Below, piece after piece: positions 18,101-26,228 of a DNA stretch of 64,000 nucleotides. Each line of letters starts with the position of its first letter. Position 1 is the stretch's first letter. The notes under the pieces were generated by a model that saw nothing but the letters and a program-made list of their open reading frames with translations, ran no database searches and was not told where the DNA came from. Both the position numbers and the translations under genes were made by a program. Source of the stretch: Corynebacterium confusum (GTDB taxonomy: Bacteria > Actinomycetota > Actinomycetes > Mycobacteriales > Mycobacteriaceae); the NCBI RefSeq assembly GCF_030408715.1, contig NZ_CP047202.1, positions 1,452,294 through 1,516,293 of the forward strand. The letters are read 5' to 3'.

Positions 18101-18228
18101 TGAAGCCGGAGCACCTGACCACCTGGGCGGAGCTGGCGCAGCTGGCCCCGACGCTGACCATCTACGATGTCGTCCGCGAGGAAGCCCGCCAACTCGTCCG
18201 CGCGAACGGGCCGGTCGAGCGCCTCTAG
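15106..18228 (+). CDS. Large conserved protein of unknown function downstream of sigA
   Basis: A 1040-residue protein that I do not recognise. It has no signal peptide, no transmembrane segment and no Walker or other nucleotide motif that I can see. By eye there are three parts: an alpha-helical N-terminus (1-130); a long beta-strand-rich middle (about 140-700) with repeated sandwich-like blocks such as SVDAGFDTFRISPQPQP, EWSLFELRDL and YEVDVMRDETLVGRRTFNM; and a helical C-terminus (about 760-1040) including HLLRRFAHTAGKRQKNQWAW. The GTG start has AGGAG nine bases upstream. It is transcribed away from sigA and closed by a clear terminator. From memory a large protein of unknown function is also found after sigA in other corynebacteria. 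Confidence 0.8.
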   Translation: MAFPADFPSCLQHFSTTAERLRAADDALAGQDPAELSAAQLDWLSTEFGRALAAAEAPAEVVSAHANVVAAVLTNARTQLADADSFWDVAAAQLQIDGEALEAVREAASAAGADTEPLELPVVPYAEFRPWLELDPEAGRLSLVLPDPSSAWSVDAGFDTFRISPQPQPPELRDAPSRVALVQPTARITATHAASGTKHRLGVVAEDFPVLFFGPDCRPLPDQHRITAPSVFVLAPTRTKFSAEGAAVEVADELRFTTWPEWSLFELRDLAAADVETLTVALDHPASFTTRQVRVSAPEDPHSRLPEWHSADNAIPDLRGTDAGRIYGSSPRLVLPVDPAPEWSVELYYVDPLGERELVEQLVELAEFQGQELALFADAYEDAWVGRYEVDVMRDETLVGRRTFNMAEGFDLHVTYNGAQFRHPDQAADANAYTKAYYSQRKGAEKYIDVPFDKTQSVPRGAETAMFQISNAVDYCLDVVVVPKALKYSLDLRGEQPDWDTHPGTIPQGSLARNGELKVRFPVAIGGSAALLLTHEVSRKVRVIQLKRRRHGRVFTVGNSAIQHAFPEAHANLVATLAWHPASAAQTWAELSDSFGSELEFEKAWEAHATPDVQLATLLRLNESEFELSGRIVGDSLRLSGNAMGRQLTGFLWPVTRPDIAPWRVEFSAQLSTRVPEELQEAGPLAVDVVEAQPGYQAKAPNRPSMRAFIVAQDGYFDDGHGDELAYKLSGANPRATVAKHEQPALWRHLFALRNLGPSATRPMAGVLRKTIDADPRHMLEALGRSNVRSGDQPALAIAHGLANYDFHSNGERVAEFRALPWIRVVEQLNDLVDGHADWDDATDFIRTAGGEVLLELLRGGEDTGTADTQQVMKEVLTAAKANNTQQALEALYDVAPARRVADASALRHGWAEILRRRKKFIDVTGFAEFREEMMKQEANVVGDEIRAHLHLLRRFAHTAGKRQKNQWAWVPYLSAMAAHITRAGAAELKGRVSYYVPLKPEHLTTWAELAQLAPTLTIYDVVREEARQLVRANGPVERL

Positions 18229-18239
18229 GCACGCCGAGT

Positions 18240-18271
18240 AGGCGCTACGGACGTGGTCCGTGGCGCCTTTT
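18240..18271 (+). terminator. Rho-independent terminator after the 1040-aa gene
   Basis: AGGCGC-t-ACGGAC / GTCCGT-g-GCGCCT form a long stem with a GTG loop, followed by TTTT. It starts 11 bases past the stop codon. The remaining 130 bases before the HNH gene end contain nothing I can identify. Confidence 0.88.
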
Positions 18272-18403
18272 CGCGTCTTTCAGCTGGGCGTGTTCCTTGT
18301 GGCCCGGCAGTCGTAGGGCTTGGCTGGTCTATCCTTGTCCCTCGGCTGGCTTTCCTTCCAGCTCGGCTGACCCTATTCCTTGGGGTTTGCGGCTGACCCC
18401 GTG

Positions 18404-19408
18404 TCAGCCGCTGCTCCAGGGCGGGTCCCACGTCACCCTGCCATCGCGGCGGTTTATCCTGCCGTGCCTGGGGTAGGCGGGGTCGTCATCGTTCCACGAA
18501 TTATGGAACTCACACAACAAGGTCAGGTTCTCCTGGTTGGTTTCACCACCGTCGGCCCAGGGGTGGATGTGGTGGACCTGGCACTCGTCGGCTGGTTTCC
18601 TACAGTTCGGCCACGCACACGTGGTGGTCTCCGCCTTGGCCATGTCCTTCTGCTTCGGTGAGGCGTGGCGCTGGTAGCGGTACTGGTTGACCGGGCCGCG
18701 CCTAGGGTCCACCAGCGTGGCCAGGCCCGCGTCCAACAAACATTGGCGGACGTAGTCGGCCCCGGTCATGGTGGTGCCGTTGGTTAGCTGCAGGGTGATC
18801 TCATCCCCATCACCGGCAAGGATTCTCGCCCAGTCGGGCAGTGGGATGACCACGTGGGTGGCCTTCGGCTGCTTCTCCAGGCCTCCACTGAACAAGGCCT
18901 CGACATCCGGGATGGTTTTAATTGAGGCCCAGAGGTTTTCCACCAACTCCGGATCCCCAGTGACCGAAAAAGTACTCGGTCCATCCTTGCGGCGGGTCAC
19001 GCGCACGCCTTCGGCTGGTGGTGCCGGGCGGTTAAGTTCCAGGACTTTCTGGTTGGCTAGGCGTCTTAGCTGTTCGGTGGTGCCGGGGGTGTTGCATAGT
19101 TCGATGAGCATGGCCCACGCGTGGCCTTTGTGGCGCACCCGGCGGAAAGCGTTGTCCAGCGCAATGAGCGTATCGAGGTGGTGTCCCTGGGCGGCGGCCG
19201 CTTTCCTCGCGGCGGCCTGCTTGCGGGTAAAGGACGTGTGCCCGAAGAAGGTTTGGCAGGCACGGTGGTGCGCGGTCGCGGCAACATCCGACATGACAGC
19301 CTTCAGGGCGGGCAGGCTCAGCTGGCGGCACAGGTCCAAATACTGGATCCCGTCCGCGAAGATGGAGTGTGCTGCTTTCAATGTGTCCATGGCTGTCGTT
19401 GCTGTCAT
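18404..19408 (-). CDS. HNH endonuclease domain protein (DUF222/13E12-like)
   Basis: A 334-residue protein. The N-terminal two thirds is helical, resembling the DUF222 region of 13E12-family proteins that are repeated in corynebacterial and mycobacterial genomes. The C-terminus is a zinc-stapled HNH nuclease: CAWPNC, then CQVHHIHPWADGG, then NLTLLCEFHN. It could be a mobile or defence-related nuclease; its target is unknown. The ATG chosen starts MTATTAMDTLK; a TTG nine codons earlier is the alternative. It is an accessory insertion between core genes, with unusual repeats and a DnaA-box-like sequence upstream. Confidence 0.85.
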   Translation of the reverse strand: MTATTAMDTLKAAHSIFADGIQYLDLCRQLSLPALKAVMSDVAATAHHRACQTFFGHTSFTRKQAAARKAAAAQGHHLDTLIALDNAFRRVRHKGHAWAMLIELCNTPGTTEQLRRLANQKVLELNRPAPPAEGVRVTRRKDGPSTFSVTGDPELVENLWASIKTIPDVEALFSGGLEKQPKATHVVIPLPDWARILAGDGDEITLQLTNGTTMTGADYVRQCLLDAGLATLVDPRRGPVNQYRYQRHASPKQKDMAKAETTTCAWPNCRKPADECQVHHIHPWADGGETNQENLTLLCEFHNSWNDDDPAYPRHGRINRRDGRVTWDPPWSSG

Positions 19409-19461
19409 GACCCACACGCTAGAAGCACGCGTCAACCCCTACAAGGCCCAGAAACCCGATC

Positions 19462-19470
19462 TGTGGATAA
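19462..19470 (-). promoter_or_regulatory. DnaA-box-like 9-mer upstream of the HNH gene
   Basis: TGTGGATAA on the plus strand is the complement of the perfect DnaA box TTATCCACA, about 55 bases before the HNH start codon. A single site may be chance. Confidence 0.45.
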
Positions 19471-19565
19471 CTCGGAGCACAGTAGCCATCCTGCATGAGC
19501 ACCGGAAGAGAAGAAAACGCCCGTTTTTGCGGCGCCACCTGCCCAAAGGCCGAAAAATTGGCCAA

Positions 19566-19625
19566 TGTGCCCAAGTAGGCACAGGTTGGCATAATTTGGG
19601 CACGCTTAGGCACAATTAGGCACAA
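19566..19625. repeat. Helically phased GGCAC(A) repeats
   Basis: Five GGCA boxes begin at intervals of 10, 11, 10 and 10 bases (19578, 19588, 19599, 19609, 19619), mostly within TAGGCACA or TTGGGCAC. A reverse copy (TGTGCCCA) stands at the left end. The spacing puts every box on the same face of the helix. The array is upstream of the HNH gene and ends at the terminator of the next gene. Confidence 0.85.
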
Positions 19626-19649
19626 AACGGCCCCGCACCAGGCGGGGCC
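19622..19649 (-). terminator. Rho-independent terminator of the DUF4190-like gene
   Basis: On the minus strand GGCCCCGC/GCGGGGCC form an 8-bp stem with a 5-base loop, followed by GTTTTG. It lies 15 bases past the stop codon. Confidence 0.8.
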
Positions 19650-19664
19650 AAGAGGAATGAGAGC

Positions 19665-20285
19665 CTAGTTGCTCGAATTGACCAGTTCCTCGCTCTGGCG
19701 CTCGACGCACTCGCGCTGCGCCTGCTCGTCCTGCAAGCTCAGGCACTCTTCGAAGTTGGCTTCGTTGAAGAACCAACCGATGAAGAGCACCATGAGCACG
19801 CCGACGGCGATCGAAATCAGCGAGAGGATAAGGCCCACCACCGACATCCAGGTGCGGCGGGCCTCCTTCGGCTTCTTGGCGTTGCGCACGAGGGCCACGA
19901 TGGCTAGCACCACGCCCACGACACCCAGGAGAGCGCCCAAGCCGCCGACAAGCAGGCCGACCAAGGCAACAATACCGATGATGAGAACGGCCAACGCCAG
20001 CTTCGACTTCTCGAAGTTCGGCGCGTTTTCGAAGCCTCCCTGGTACTGGGAGCCGCCGTAGCCGGCGGCCGGCGCGGCGTAGGCGTTGTCCTCCGGCGAG
20101 GCCCCATAGGCGCCGCCGTCGAAGCCAGCGTTCGCCTCGCCGGTGCCGCCGTAGCCGGCGCCAGGATCGGCTGCGTGCTGGCCCTGGGCATCGTTAGCAC
20201 CCGGGCGGGAATCACCGTAGGACGGCAGGTCCTGGTTCGGGTCGTTGTTCTGGTCGTTCCCATAAGGGTTGTTGGGAGTGGTCAT
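19665..20285 (-). CDS. DUF4190-like membrane protein with disordered Gly/Asn/Tyr-rich N-terminus
   Basis: A 206-residue protein. Residues 1-95 are rich in Asn, Gly, Tyr and Pro (MTTPNNPYGNDQ, DLPSYGD, repeated YGG), then two or three transmembrane helices follow (about 98-130 and 143-168). A short Cys-containing external tail ends it (ECLSLQDEQAQRECVERQ), where the two cysteines could form a disulphide. Function is unknown. The N-terminal MTTPN...DLP.Y pattern recurs in another membrane protein in this window. A GAGGG ribosome site precedes the ATG. Confidence 0.75.
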   Translation of the reverse strand: MTTPNNPYGNDQNNDPNQDLPSYGDSRPGANDAQGQHAADPGAGYGGTGEANAGFDGGAYGASPEDNAYAAPAAGYGGSQYQGGFENAPNFEKSKLALAVLIIGIVALVGLLVGGLGALLGVVGVVLAIVALVRNAKKPKEARRTWMSVVGLILSLISIAVGVLMVLFIGWFFNEANFEECLSLQDEQAQRECVERQSEELVNSSN

Positions 20286-20366
20286 TTCTACCCTCTTTCC
20301 TAGTGCTATAACTTACTATCCCTCCCCACAATAGCGAATAAGTGGCCGGTTTCGCAGCGCGAACTT

Positions 20367-22139
20367 CTACCACGCGCGCAAGTACTCGATGCGCTCGCGC
20401 AGCTGCTCGGCGTTACACAGCGCGGTCGGCGGCCCGCCACAGGCCTTGCGCGCCTCGTTGTGGATGGCCCCGTGCGGACGCCCCTTGCGCCCGGCGGTGA
20501 TGGACACGACCGTGTTGAGTTCCTTACGCAGCCGCGCGATTTCGTCGACGGCGACCTCGTCGGCCCCGCCGCCCTGTGGCTGCGGCTGCTGCTTCTGCTT
20601 CGGCGCGCTCGGCATGCCGTAGATCTGCCGCCGATGCTCCTCTGCCGCAGCCTCTGCCCGGCGCGCCTTCTCCCGCGCCTCCCGGGCGTCCATCTCCTCT
20701 TCCTGCTTCTTGCGCAGCAAGTCCTTGACCTGCTGGGCGTCCAACAACCCGGGGATGCCGAGGAAATCGGCCTGTTCCGCATCGTCAGTAAATGCGGCGG
20801 TGTTGAAGGAAGAACCGTCGTAGATGAGGGAGGAGAATTCCGCGTCGGCGCCGAGCGACTCGTAGGGCTTGTCCAGGTCCGGCTCGGACTCCTTGCGGTT
20901 GGCCTGTTCGAGCAGCTCGTCGTCCCAGCCCTCCTTGGGCCGGTCCGGCTTGCCCAGGACGTGGTCGCGGGACTTTTCCATGTTCTCGGCCAGCCCCAGC
21001 AGCACGGGCACCGACGGCAGGAAGACCGAGGCGGTCTCGCCAGGCATGCGCGAGCGCACGAAGCGGCCGATGGCCTGGGCGAAAAACAGCGGCGTCGATG
21101 CCGAGGTCGCGTACACGCCCACGGCCAGCCGGGGCACGTCGACGCCCTCGGAGACCATGCGGACGGCGACCATCCACTCGTCGTTGCTCTCCGAGAATTC
21201 ATCGATCCGCTCGGACGAGCCCGGATCGTCGGACAGGATGACCGAAACCGGGGTGCTCGAAATCCCTTTGAGGATCTTCGCGTAGGCGCGGGCGGTCGTC
21301 GAGTCGGTGGCCAGCACCAAGCCGCCGGCATCGGGCATGTTGCGGCGCATCTGCATCAGGCGCGTGTGCGCGGCCTGCAGCACCGCGGGGATCCAGTCGC
21401 CCTTCGGGTCCAGGGCCGTGCGCCAGGCACGCGCGGTCTGCTCCTGGTTGAGGATATCGCCCAGGCGGGCGGCGTATTCCTCGCCCGCGGAGTCGCGCCA
21501 GCGGGCCTCGCCCGAGTACGCCAGAAAGACCACGGGGCGCACGACGCCATCGGCCAGCGCGTCGCCGTAGTTGTAAGCGTGATCGGAGCGGGAGACCAGG
21601 TGGCCCTCCCCGTCCTGCTCGTAGCGCACGAAGGGGATCGGGGAATCGTCGGAGCGGAAGGGCGTACCGGTCAGCGCCAGGCGGTGGTTGACGTCGTCGT
21701 AGGCCTCGCGCACGCCGTCGCCCCAGCTCTTGGCGTCGCCAGCGTGGTGGATCTCGTCCAGGATGACCAGAGTGCGCCGCGCGGAGGCGACCGCCCGGTG
21801 CTTGAACGGGTGCATGCCGACCTGGGCGTAGGTGACCACGATCCCGTCGTAGGCGGGGTTGACCGCCGAGGAGTTGGTGAAGTGCGCGTCCAAGGACATG
21901 CCGACGCGGGCGGCGGCGGACGACCATTGGATCTTCAGGTGCTCGGTGGGCACCACCACGATGACGCGTTCGACGGTGCGGTCTTCGAGCAGCTCGGTGG
22001 CCACGCGGAGGGCGAAGGTGGTCTTACCGGCGCCCGGCGTCGCCACGGCCATGAAGTCCTGGGGCTTGGTGCGCAAGAACTTCTCCAGCGCCTCCTGCTG
22101 CCATTGGCGGAGTTTGCCTTTGTTCTTGCCCGGAATCAC
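20367..22139 (-). CDS. DEAD/DEAH-box helicase, RadD/XPB-like superfamily 2
   Basis: A 590-residue SF2 helicase. Motifs are RQWQQEAL (Q-like), ATPGAGKTT (Walker A), VVVPTEHL, ILDEIHHAGDAKSWG (DEIH Walker B), LALTGTPFR (motif III) and FAQAIGRFVRSR (motif VI). The C-terminus has a long charged helix (DAREAREKARRAEAAAEE), a Gln/Pro linker and a conserved end. A DNA-repair or remodelling role is inferred only from the fold. The GTG start overlaps the stop of DUF3039 (GTGA), so the two are translationally coupled; earlier in-frame codons lie inside DUF3039. Confidence 0.85.
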   Translation of the reverse strand: MIPGKNKGKLRQWQQEALEKFLRTKPQDFMAVATPGAGKTTFALRVATELLEDRTVERVIVVVPTEHLKIQWSSAAARVGMSLDAHFTNSSAVNPAYDGIVVTYAQVGMHPFKHRAVASARRTLVILDEIHHAGDAKSWGDGVREAYDDVNHRLALTGTPFRSDDSPIPFVRYEQDGEGHLVSRSDHAYNYGDALADGVVRPVVFLAYSGEARWRDSAGEEYAARLGDILNQEQTARAWRTALDPKGDWIPAVLQAAHTRLMQMRRNMPDAGGLVLATDSTTARAYAKILKGISSTPVSVILSDDPGSSERIDEFSESNDEWMVAVRMVSEGVDVPRLAVGVYATSASTPLFFAQAIGRFVRSRMPGETASVFLPSVPVLLGLAENMEKSRDHVLGKPDRPKEGWDDELLEQANRKESEPDLDKPYESLGADAEFSSLIYDGSSFNTAAFTDDAEQADFLGIPGLLDAQQVKDLLRKKQEEEMDAREAREKARRAEAAAEEHRRQIYGMPSAPKQKQQPQPQGGGADEVAVDEIARLRKELNTVVSITAGRKGRPHGAIHNEARKACGGPPTALCNAEQLRERIEYLRAW

Positions 22140-22378
22140 TTGCGCCGCAGACCTTTGAAAATCCGCTCGCAGTCGGGGCAGACCGGCGAACCGGGCTTGG
22201 CTTGCTTGGTCACCGGGAAGGTCTCCCCGCACAGCGCGACAACCATCTTGCCGTTGACCGCGGAGTCGAGGATCTGGTCCTTCTTTACGTAGTGGAAAAA
22301 CTTCGGGGTGTCGTCATTCGGGGTGGACGTATCCTCCCGGACGTCTGGCCTTTCGATTGTTTTCGTCGTCGTACTCAC
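22136..22378 (-). CDS. DUF3039 small protein
   Basis: An 80-residue protein with a C-terminal CGETF...CPDC pair that looks like a zinc-binding knuckle, the mark of DUF3039 (Rv2708c-like). The middle HYVKKDQI segment is also typical. Function is unknown; coupling to the helicase suggests a shared role. The GTG start has a CAAAAT hexamer eight bases upstream, so the transcript may be leaderless. It is divergent from DUF3099, as in mycobacteria. Confidence 0.85.
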   Translation of the reverse strand: MSTTTKTIERPDVREDTSTPNDDTPKFFHYVKKDQILDSAVNGKMVVALCGETFPVTKQAKPGSPVCPDCERIFKGLRRK

Positions 22379-22439
22379 AGCACCCCATTTTGCCGCAAGA
22401 GTGTGGATTAATGCGAGTCCCCAGCTACCCTAGGGAGGC

Positions 22440-22880
22440 ATGGAACCGTACACCGTTGACAATCCGGATGGCGATCCCCCTGTTAAGGGCTCCCGTCGCC
22501 TCTTCCGGCGCGCCTCGGTGTCCCTGATTACGGATGCCAAGGTCGGCCCCGGGCAGGATCGCCACCACCGCGAGGTGGTCTACGCGATCCTGCAGTTTAT
22601 CCGTATCCCCGCGCTGTTTGTTTCAATCTACCTGGTCTACGCGCATCAGGCGTGGCTCGCGGCAGGGATTGTCTCCGGGCTCACGCTGCCGCTGCCGTGG
22701 GCGGCGGTGGTCATCGCCAACGGGCGCGGCCAGCCGAAGGACAAACGCGAGCGCAACGTCTACAAGCCGGCGTTGGCCCGCCAGATGGCCGCCCAACAAC
22801 GCGAGCAGGTTACCGGCCCCCAGCGCCGGCAGCTCGACCAGCCGGAAACCATCGACCACGACGAACCGAAGAACCCTTAG
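22440..22880 (+). CDS. DUF3099 membrane protein
   Basis: A 146-residue protein with a short cytoplasmic N-terminus (SLITDAKVGPGQDRHHRE), two adjacent transmembrane helices (about 48-90) and a charged, Gln-rich tail. It matches the actinobacterial DUF3099 family, function unknown. A GGGAGG sits only one base before the ATG, too close for a ribosome site, while a TACCCT hexamer ends eight bases upstream; leaderless translation explains this better. Confidence 0.83.
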   Translation: MEPYTVDNPDGDPPVKGSRRLFRRASVSLITDAKVGPGQDRHHREVVYAILQFIRIPALFVSIYLVYAHQAWLAAGIVSGLTLPLPWAAVVIANGRGQPKDKRERNVYKPALARQMAAQQREQVTGPQRRQLDQPETIDHDEPKNP

Positions 22881-22899
22881 ACCGAGGAGCCTGCCTGCT

Positions 22900-24450
22900 A
22901 TGCCCGCCACCGAACGCTTTTGCCTGCCCCTGCCGGACGATCTCTCCGCCCTGGCGGGTGAGCTCGCGGATGTGTTTACCTCCGCCGGTTTCGACGTGGC
23001 CGGTATTGCCGGCTTCTTGGGCCCAGAGGCCACCGAGGCCCTGCACCGCGGCGAATACGCCCCGGTGGCGCTGCGTTGCCGGGACGACAGCCAGATGGCG
23101 TGGCTGGTCCGTATCTTTTTGCTGCACGATGCCGTCCCCGCCACCGCCCTGGCCCAGGCCGTGGGCGCACGGCTGGCCACGCAGCTGGTGGATACCGGCA
23201 TCGTGCGCGCGGATGAGCACGGGACGGTCTACTGCGCGCTGGAGATTCGGCCGCAGATCATCGCCGGCCGGGAGCGCGTGGTCTTTTCTGACGTCGATGC
23301 TTCCCTGGTCGACCACGTGCCCGGCTCCCAGCACGTGGTGGGCGTGGGCGCGGCCAGCCTGTCGCTGCTGCAGTCCACTCCCCTCTCCCCGGTTGGCACG
23401 GTGCTGGACCTGGGCACGGGCTCGGGCGTGCAGGTGCTCGGCCAGCTGGGCTGCGCCGAGTCGGTCACGGCGACCGATGTCAGCGAGCGCGCCCTGACCC
23501 TGGCGCGCGCGACGGTGGCCGCGGCCGGTGCTAGCGACCGAGTGGAGCTGAAGGAAGGTTCCTGGTTCGAGCCGGTGGCCGGGCGCCGTTTCGACCGCGT
23601 GGTGGCCAACCCGCCGTTCGTGGTGGGCCTGCCGGAGGTAGGCCACGTCTACCGCGACTCTGGGATGGAGCTGGATGGGGCTTCCCAGAAGGTGGTCTCG
23701 GAGGTGGCGGACTACCTGAACCCGGGCGGCACCGCGCACCTGTTGGCGGCGTGGGTTCACCGCACGGAGGAAAACTGGGCGCAGCGCGTGGCCAGCTGGC
23801 TGCCGTCGCACGGAGTGGCCGCGTGGGTCATCGAGCGCGACGTGGCGGACCCCGCGCTCTACGTGTCCACGTGGCTGCGCGACGAGTCCGTCGATGTGCG
23901 CACCCGCACCGGCCGCAAGCGCAGTAAGGCCTGGCTGGAGTACCTGGCCGCGCACGACGTGACCGGCATCGGCTTCGGATTCGTGGCCCTGCAGCGCATT
24001 GCTGACGATGCCCCCACCGAGGTCCTGGCGGAGTCGCTGCCCCAGGCCTTTAGCGATCCGCTGGGCCCGGAGGTGGAGGAATACTTCGCCCGCGTGGCCT
24101 GGCTGCGCGACCTGGTGCCCGGGGAGATCGAGACCAAGTACTTCGGCCTGCGCCCCGGCGTCGCTTTGGAGGACGTCTCCGTCGCGGACGCCGAAAGCCA
24201 CCAGGGCTTCGAGCCGGCGGTCAAGCGACTGACCCGCACGGAGGGCCCGCGCTGGTCGCACGAGGTCGACGACGGGCTGGCCGCGGTGGTTGCTGGCCTC
24301 AGGCCAGATGGGCTCAACCTGGGCGAGACCATTGCCCTGTACGCCGCCGCCCACGGGCTAGACGAGGAGGAGCTGGTGCGCTCGGCGGTGCCGGCCATCG
24401 TGGACCTGATTCGGCACGGGCTGGTGCTGCCCGCCGAGTTCTTGGACTAA
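22900..24450 (+). CDS. Class I SAM-dependent methyltransferase (HemK/RlmG-like)
   Basis: A 516-residue protein. A helical N-terminal domain (1-150) precedes a Rossmann methyltransferase core: VLDLGTGSGVQVL is motif I and VVANPPFVVG carries the NPPF motif IV of enzymes that methylate planar amino groups (adenine N6, guanine N2 or glutamine side chains). The C-terminal 200 residues (from about WLEYLAAHDVTGIGFGFVAL) form an extra domain found in actinobacterial homologues. The substrate is not clear. The ATG has GAGGAG about ten bases upstream, and the gene probably forms an operon with DUF3099 and dtd. Confidence 0.82.
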   Translation: MPATERFCLPLPDDLSALAGELADVFTSAGFDVAGIAGFLGPEATEALHRGEYAPVALRCRDDSQMAWLVRIFLLHDAVPATALAQAVGARLATQLVDTGIVRADEHGTVYCALEIRPQIIAGRERVVFSDVDASLVDHVPGSQHVVGVGAASLSLLQSTPLSPVGTVLDLGTGSGVQVLGQLGCAESVTATDVSERALTLARATVAAAGASDRVELKEGSWFEPVAGRRFDRVVANPPFVVGLPEVGHVYRDSGMELDGASQKVVSEVADYLNPGGTAHLLAAWVHRTEENWAQRVASWLPSHGVAAWVIERDVADPALYVSTWLRDESVDVRTRTGRKRSKAWLEYLAAHDVTGIGFGFVALQRIADDAPTEVLAESLPQAFSDPLGPEVEEYFARVAWLRDLVPGEIETKYFGLRPGVALEDVSVADAESHQGFEPAVKRLTRTEGPRWSHEVDDGLAAVVAGLRPDGLNLGETIALYAAAHGLDEEELVRSAVPAIVDLIRHGLVLPAEFLD

Positions 24451-24519
24451 GCACCGGCGCAGCAACCACCAGAATGCACGCAGCCGGGCAGGCAACAAGC
24501 AGAAAGGCACGAGGAGTTT

Positions 24520-24972
24520 ATGAAGGCAGTGTTGACGCGGGTATCGCAGGCAAGCGTGACCGTGGCGGGTGAGACGGTCGGGCGCATCGATTGCCTGGAC
24601 ACCGGCGGCGTGCTGGCGCTGGTGGGCGTTTCGCGCGAGGACTGTGAGGACCAGGCCAGGACGGCCGCCGCGGTGGAGAAGATGGCGCGGAAGATCGCGG
24701 AGTTGCGGATGCTCGACGGGGAAAAATCCGTGACGGATACCGGCGCGCCCGTCCTGGTGGTCAGCCAGTTCACCCTGTACGGCGCGACGGCCCGCGGGCG
24801 GCGCCCCTCGTGGTCGGCGGCGGCACCGGCCGAGAAGGCCGAGCCGGTCATCACGGAGTTGGTGCGCCAGCTGCGCTCCCGCAACATCACCGTGGCCGAG
24901 GGCCGCTTCGGCGCGATGATGGAAGTCAGCTCAGTCAACCAAGGACCCTTTACTTTGCTGGTGGAGACCTAG
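24520..24972 (+). CDS. dtd: D-aminoacyl-tRNA deacylase
   Basis: A 150-residue DTD that hydrolyses D-amino acids (and misplaced glycine) from tRNA. The two active-site signatures are present: SQFTLYG near residue 84 and the cross-subunit Gly-Pro motif as NQGPFT near residue 142. The length is typical. GAGGAG lies five bases before the ATG. It is the last gene before the SigH-type promoter of sigB. Confidence 0.95.
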   Translation: MKAVLTRVSQASVTVAGETVGRIDCLDTGGVLALVGVSREDCEDQARTAAAVEKMARKIAELRMLDGEKSVTDTGAPVLVVSQFTLYGATARGRRPSWSAAAPAEKAEPVITELVRQLRSRNITVAEGRFGAMMEVSSVNQGPFTLLVET

Positions 24973-24996
24973 GCCGTCACCCCCAAAAGATGGTGC

Positions 24997-25025
24997 GGGA
25001 ACTAATTCGCGCCGCTAGCCGTTGA
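24997..25025 (+). promoter_or_regulatory. SigH/SigE-type ECF promoter of sigB
   Basis: GGGAAC and CGTTGA are separated by 17 bases, 36 bases before the sigB start. This matches the GGAAC/GTT pattern of actinobacterial SigH and SigE promoters and is unlike the SigA hexamers elsewhere in the window. It would place sigB under heat or thiol-oxidative stress control. Confidence 0.7.
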
Positions 25026-25061
25026 GTAGTTTGTAACCGGCGATACTTTAGGAGGCCCTAG

Positions 25062-26063
25062 ATGACCACTTCCCACGACCAGGATTCATCTAAGCAAGAC
25101 GCCACGGAGCAGGAGGTTGATCGCGGTTCCCGCCGCGGGCATACCAACGACAACCCTTCGGCCGACCTCGTGCGGGTTTACCTCAACGGCATCGGCAAGA
25201 CCGCTCTTTTGTCCGCCGAGGACGAAGTCGAGCTGGCACAGGAAATCGAAATCGGCCTGTACGCCGAATACAAACTGAATAACGCGGAAAAGCTCACCCG
25301 CGCCGAGAAGCGCGACCTGAAGATTCTCGTCAAGGAAGGCAAGAAGGCCCGCTCCCACCTGCTGGAGGCGAACCTGCGCCTGGTGGTCTCCCTCGCCAAG
25401 CGCTACACCGGCCGCGGCATGCCGCTGCTGGATCTCATCCAGGAAGGCAACCTGGGCCTTATCCGCGCGATGGAGAAGTTCGACTACGCCAAGGGCTTTA
25501 AGTTCTCCACCTACGCCACCTGGTGGATCCGCCAGGCTATTACCCGCGGCATGGCCGACCAGTCGCGCACCATCCGCCTGCCCGTCCACTTGGTGGAGCA
25601 GGTCAACAAGCTCTCCCGCATCAAACGCGAGATGTACCAGTCCCTGGGCCGCGAAGCCACGAATGAGGAGCTGTCGGAGGAATCCGGCATCGATGAGGAC
25701 AAGATCGAGATGCTCCTGCGCCAGTCCCGCGACCCGGTCTCGCTGGACATGCCGGTCGGCGCAGACGAGGAGGCCCCACTGGGCGACTTCATCGAGGACG
25801 CCGAGGCTGCCGACGCCGAAACGGCCGTCGTCGCCTCCCTGCGGCACTCCGATATCCGCTCGGTAATCGGCTCCCTGGAGCAGCGCGAGCAGGACGTCAT
25901 CCGCCTGCGCTACGGCCTGGACGACGGCGTGCCGCGCACCCTGGACCAGATTGGCCGCCAGTTCGGCCTGTCCCGCGAGCGCGTGCGCCAGATCGAGCGC
26001 GAGGTCATGGCCAAGCTGCGCGACGGCCAGCGCGCCGACCGCCTGCGCGAGTACGCCCAGTAG
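25062..26063 (+). CDS. sigB: Group 2 sigma factor SigB
   Basis: A 333-residue principal-like sigma factor without the long N-terminal extension of SigA. It has region 1.2 ([16 protein letters not shown]), region 2 nearly identical to SigA ([26 protein letters not shown]), region 3, and region 4.2 ([20 protein letters not shown]). In corynebacteria SigB directs genes of transition phase and stress. An AGGAGG seven bases before the ATG is the strongest ribosome site in the window. dtxR follows, the same order as Rv2710-Rv2711. Confidence 0.96.
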   Translation: MTTSHDQDSSKQDATEQEVDRGSRRGHTNDNPSADLVRVYLNGIGKTALLSAEDEVELAQEIEIGLYAEYKLNNAEKLTRAEKRDLKILVKEGKKARSHLLEANLRLVVSLAKRYTGRGMPLLDLIQEGNLGLIRAMEKFDYAKGFKFSTYATWWIRQAITRGMADQSRTIRLPVHLVEQVNKLSRIKREMYQSLGREATNEELSEESGIDEDKIEMLLRQSRDPVSLDMPVGADEEAPLGDFIEDAEAADAETAVVASLRHSDIRSVIGSLEQREQDVIRLRYGLDDGVPRTLDQIGRQFGLSRERVRQIEREVMAKLRDGQRADRLREYAQ

Positions 26064-26228
26064 GACTTTTATCCGCCGCCTTACCCCGCCGCGACCTGAT
26101 CTTTCAGGCCGGCGGTTTCGTCTTTGTTTGGACGCTTCCTAGACCGTAAATGGCGTTTATAGCCTTTACTGCGACAACGACAGCCCGGCGATATGCGCTA
26201 GACTATGGTGTATTAGTTTTGCCGCAGC

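Noticed and set aside
20460..22292. A 610-codon plus-strand open frame opposite the RadD-like helicase
   Set aside because: The opposite strand carries all helicase motifs in order; the antisense product is compositionally biased with no domains.
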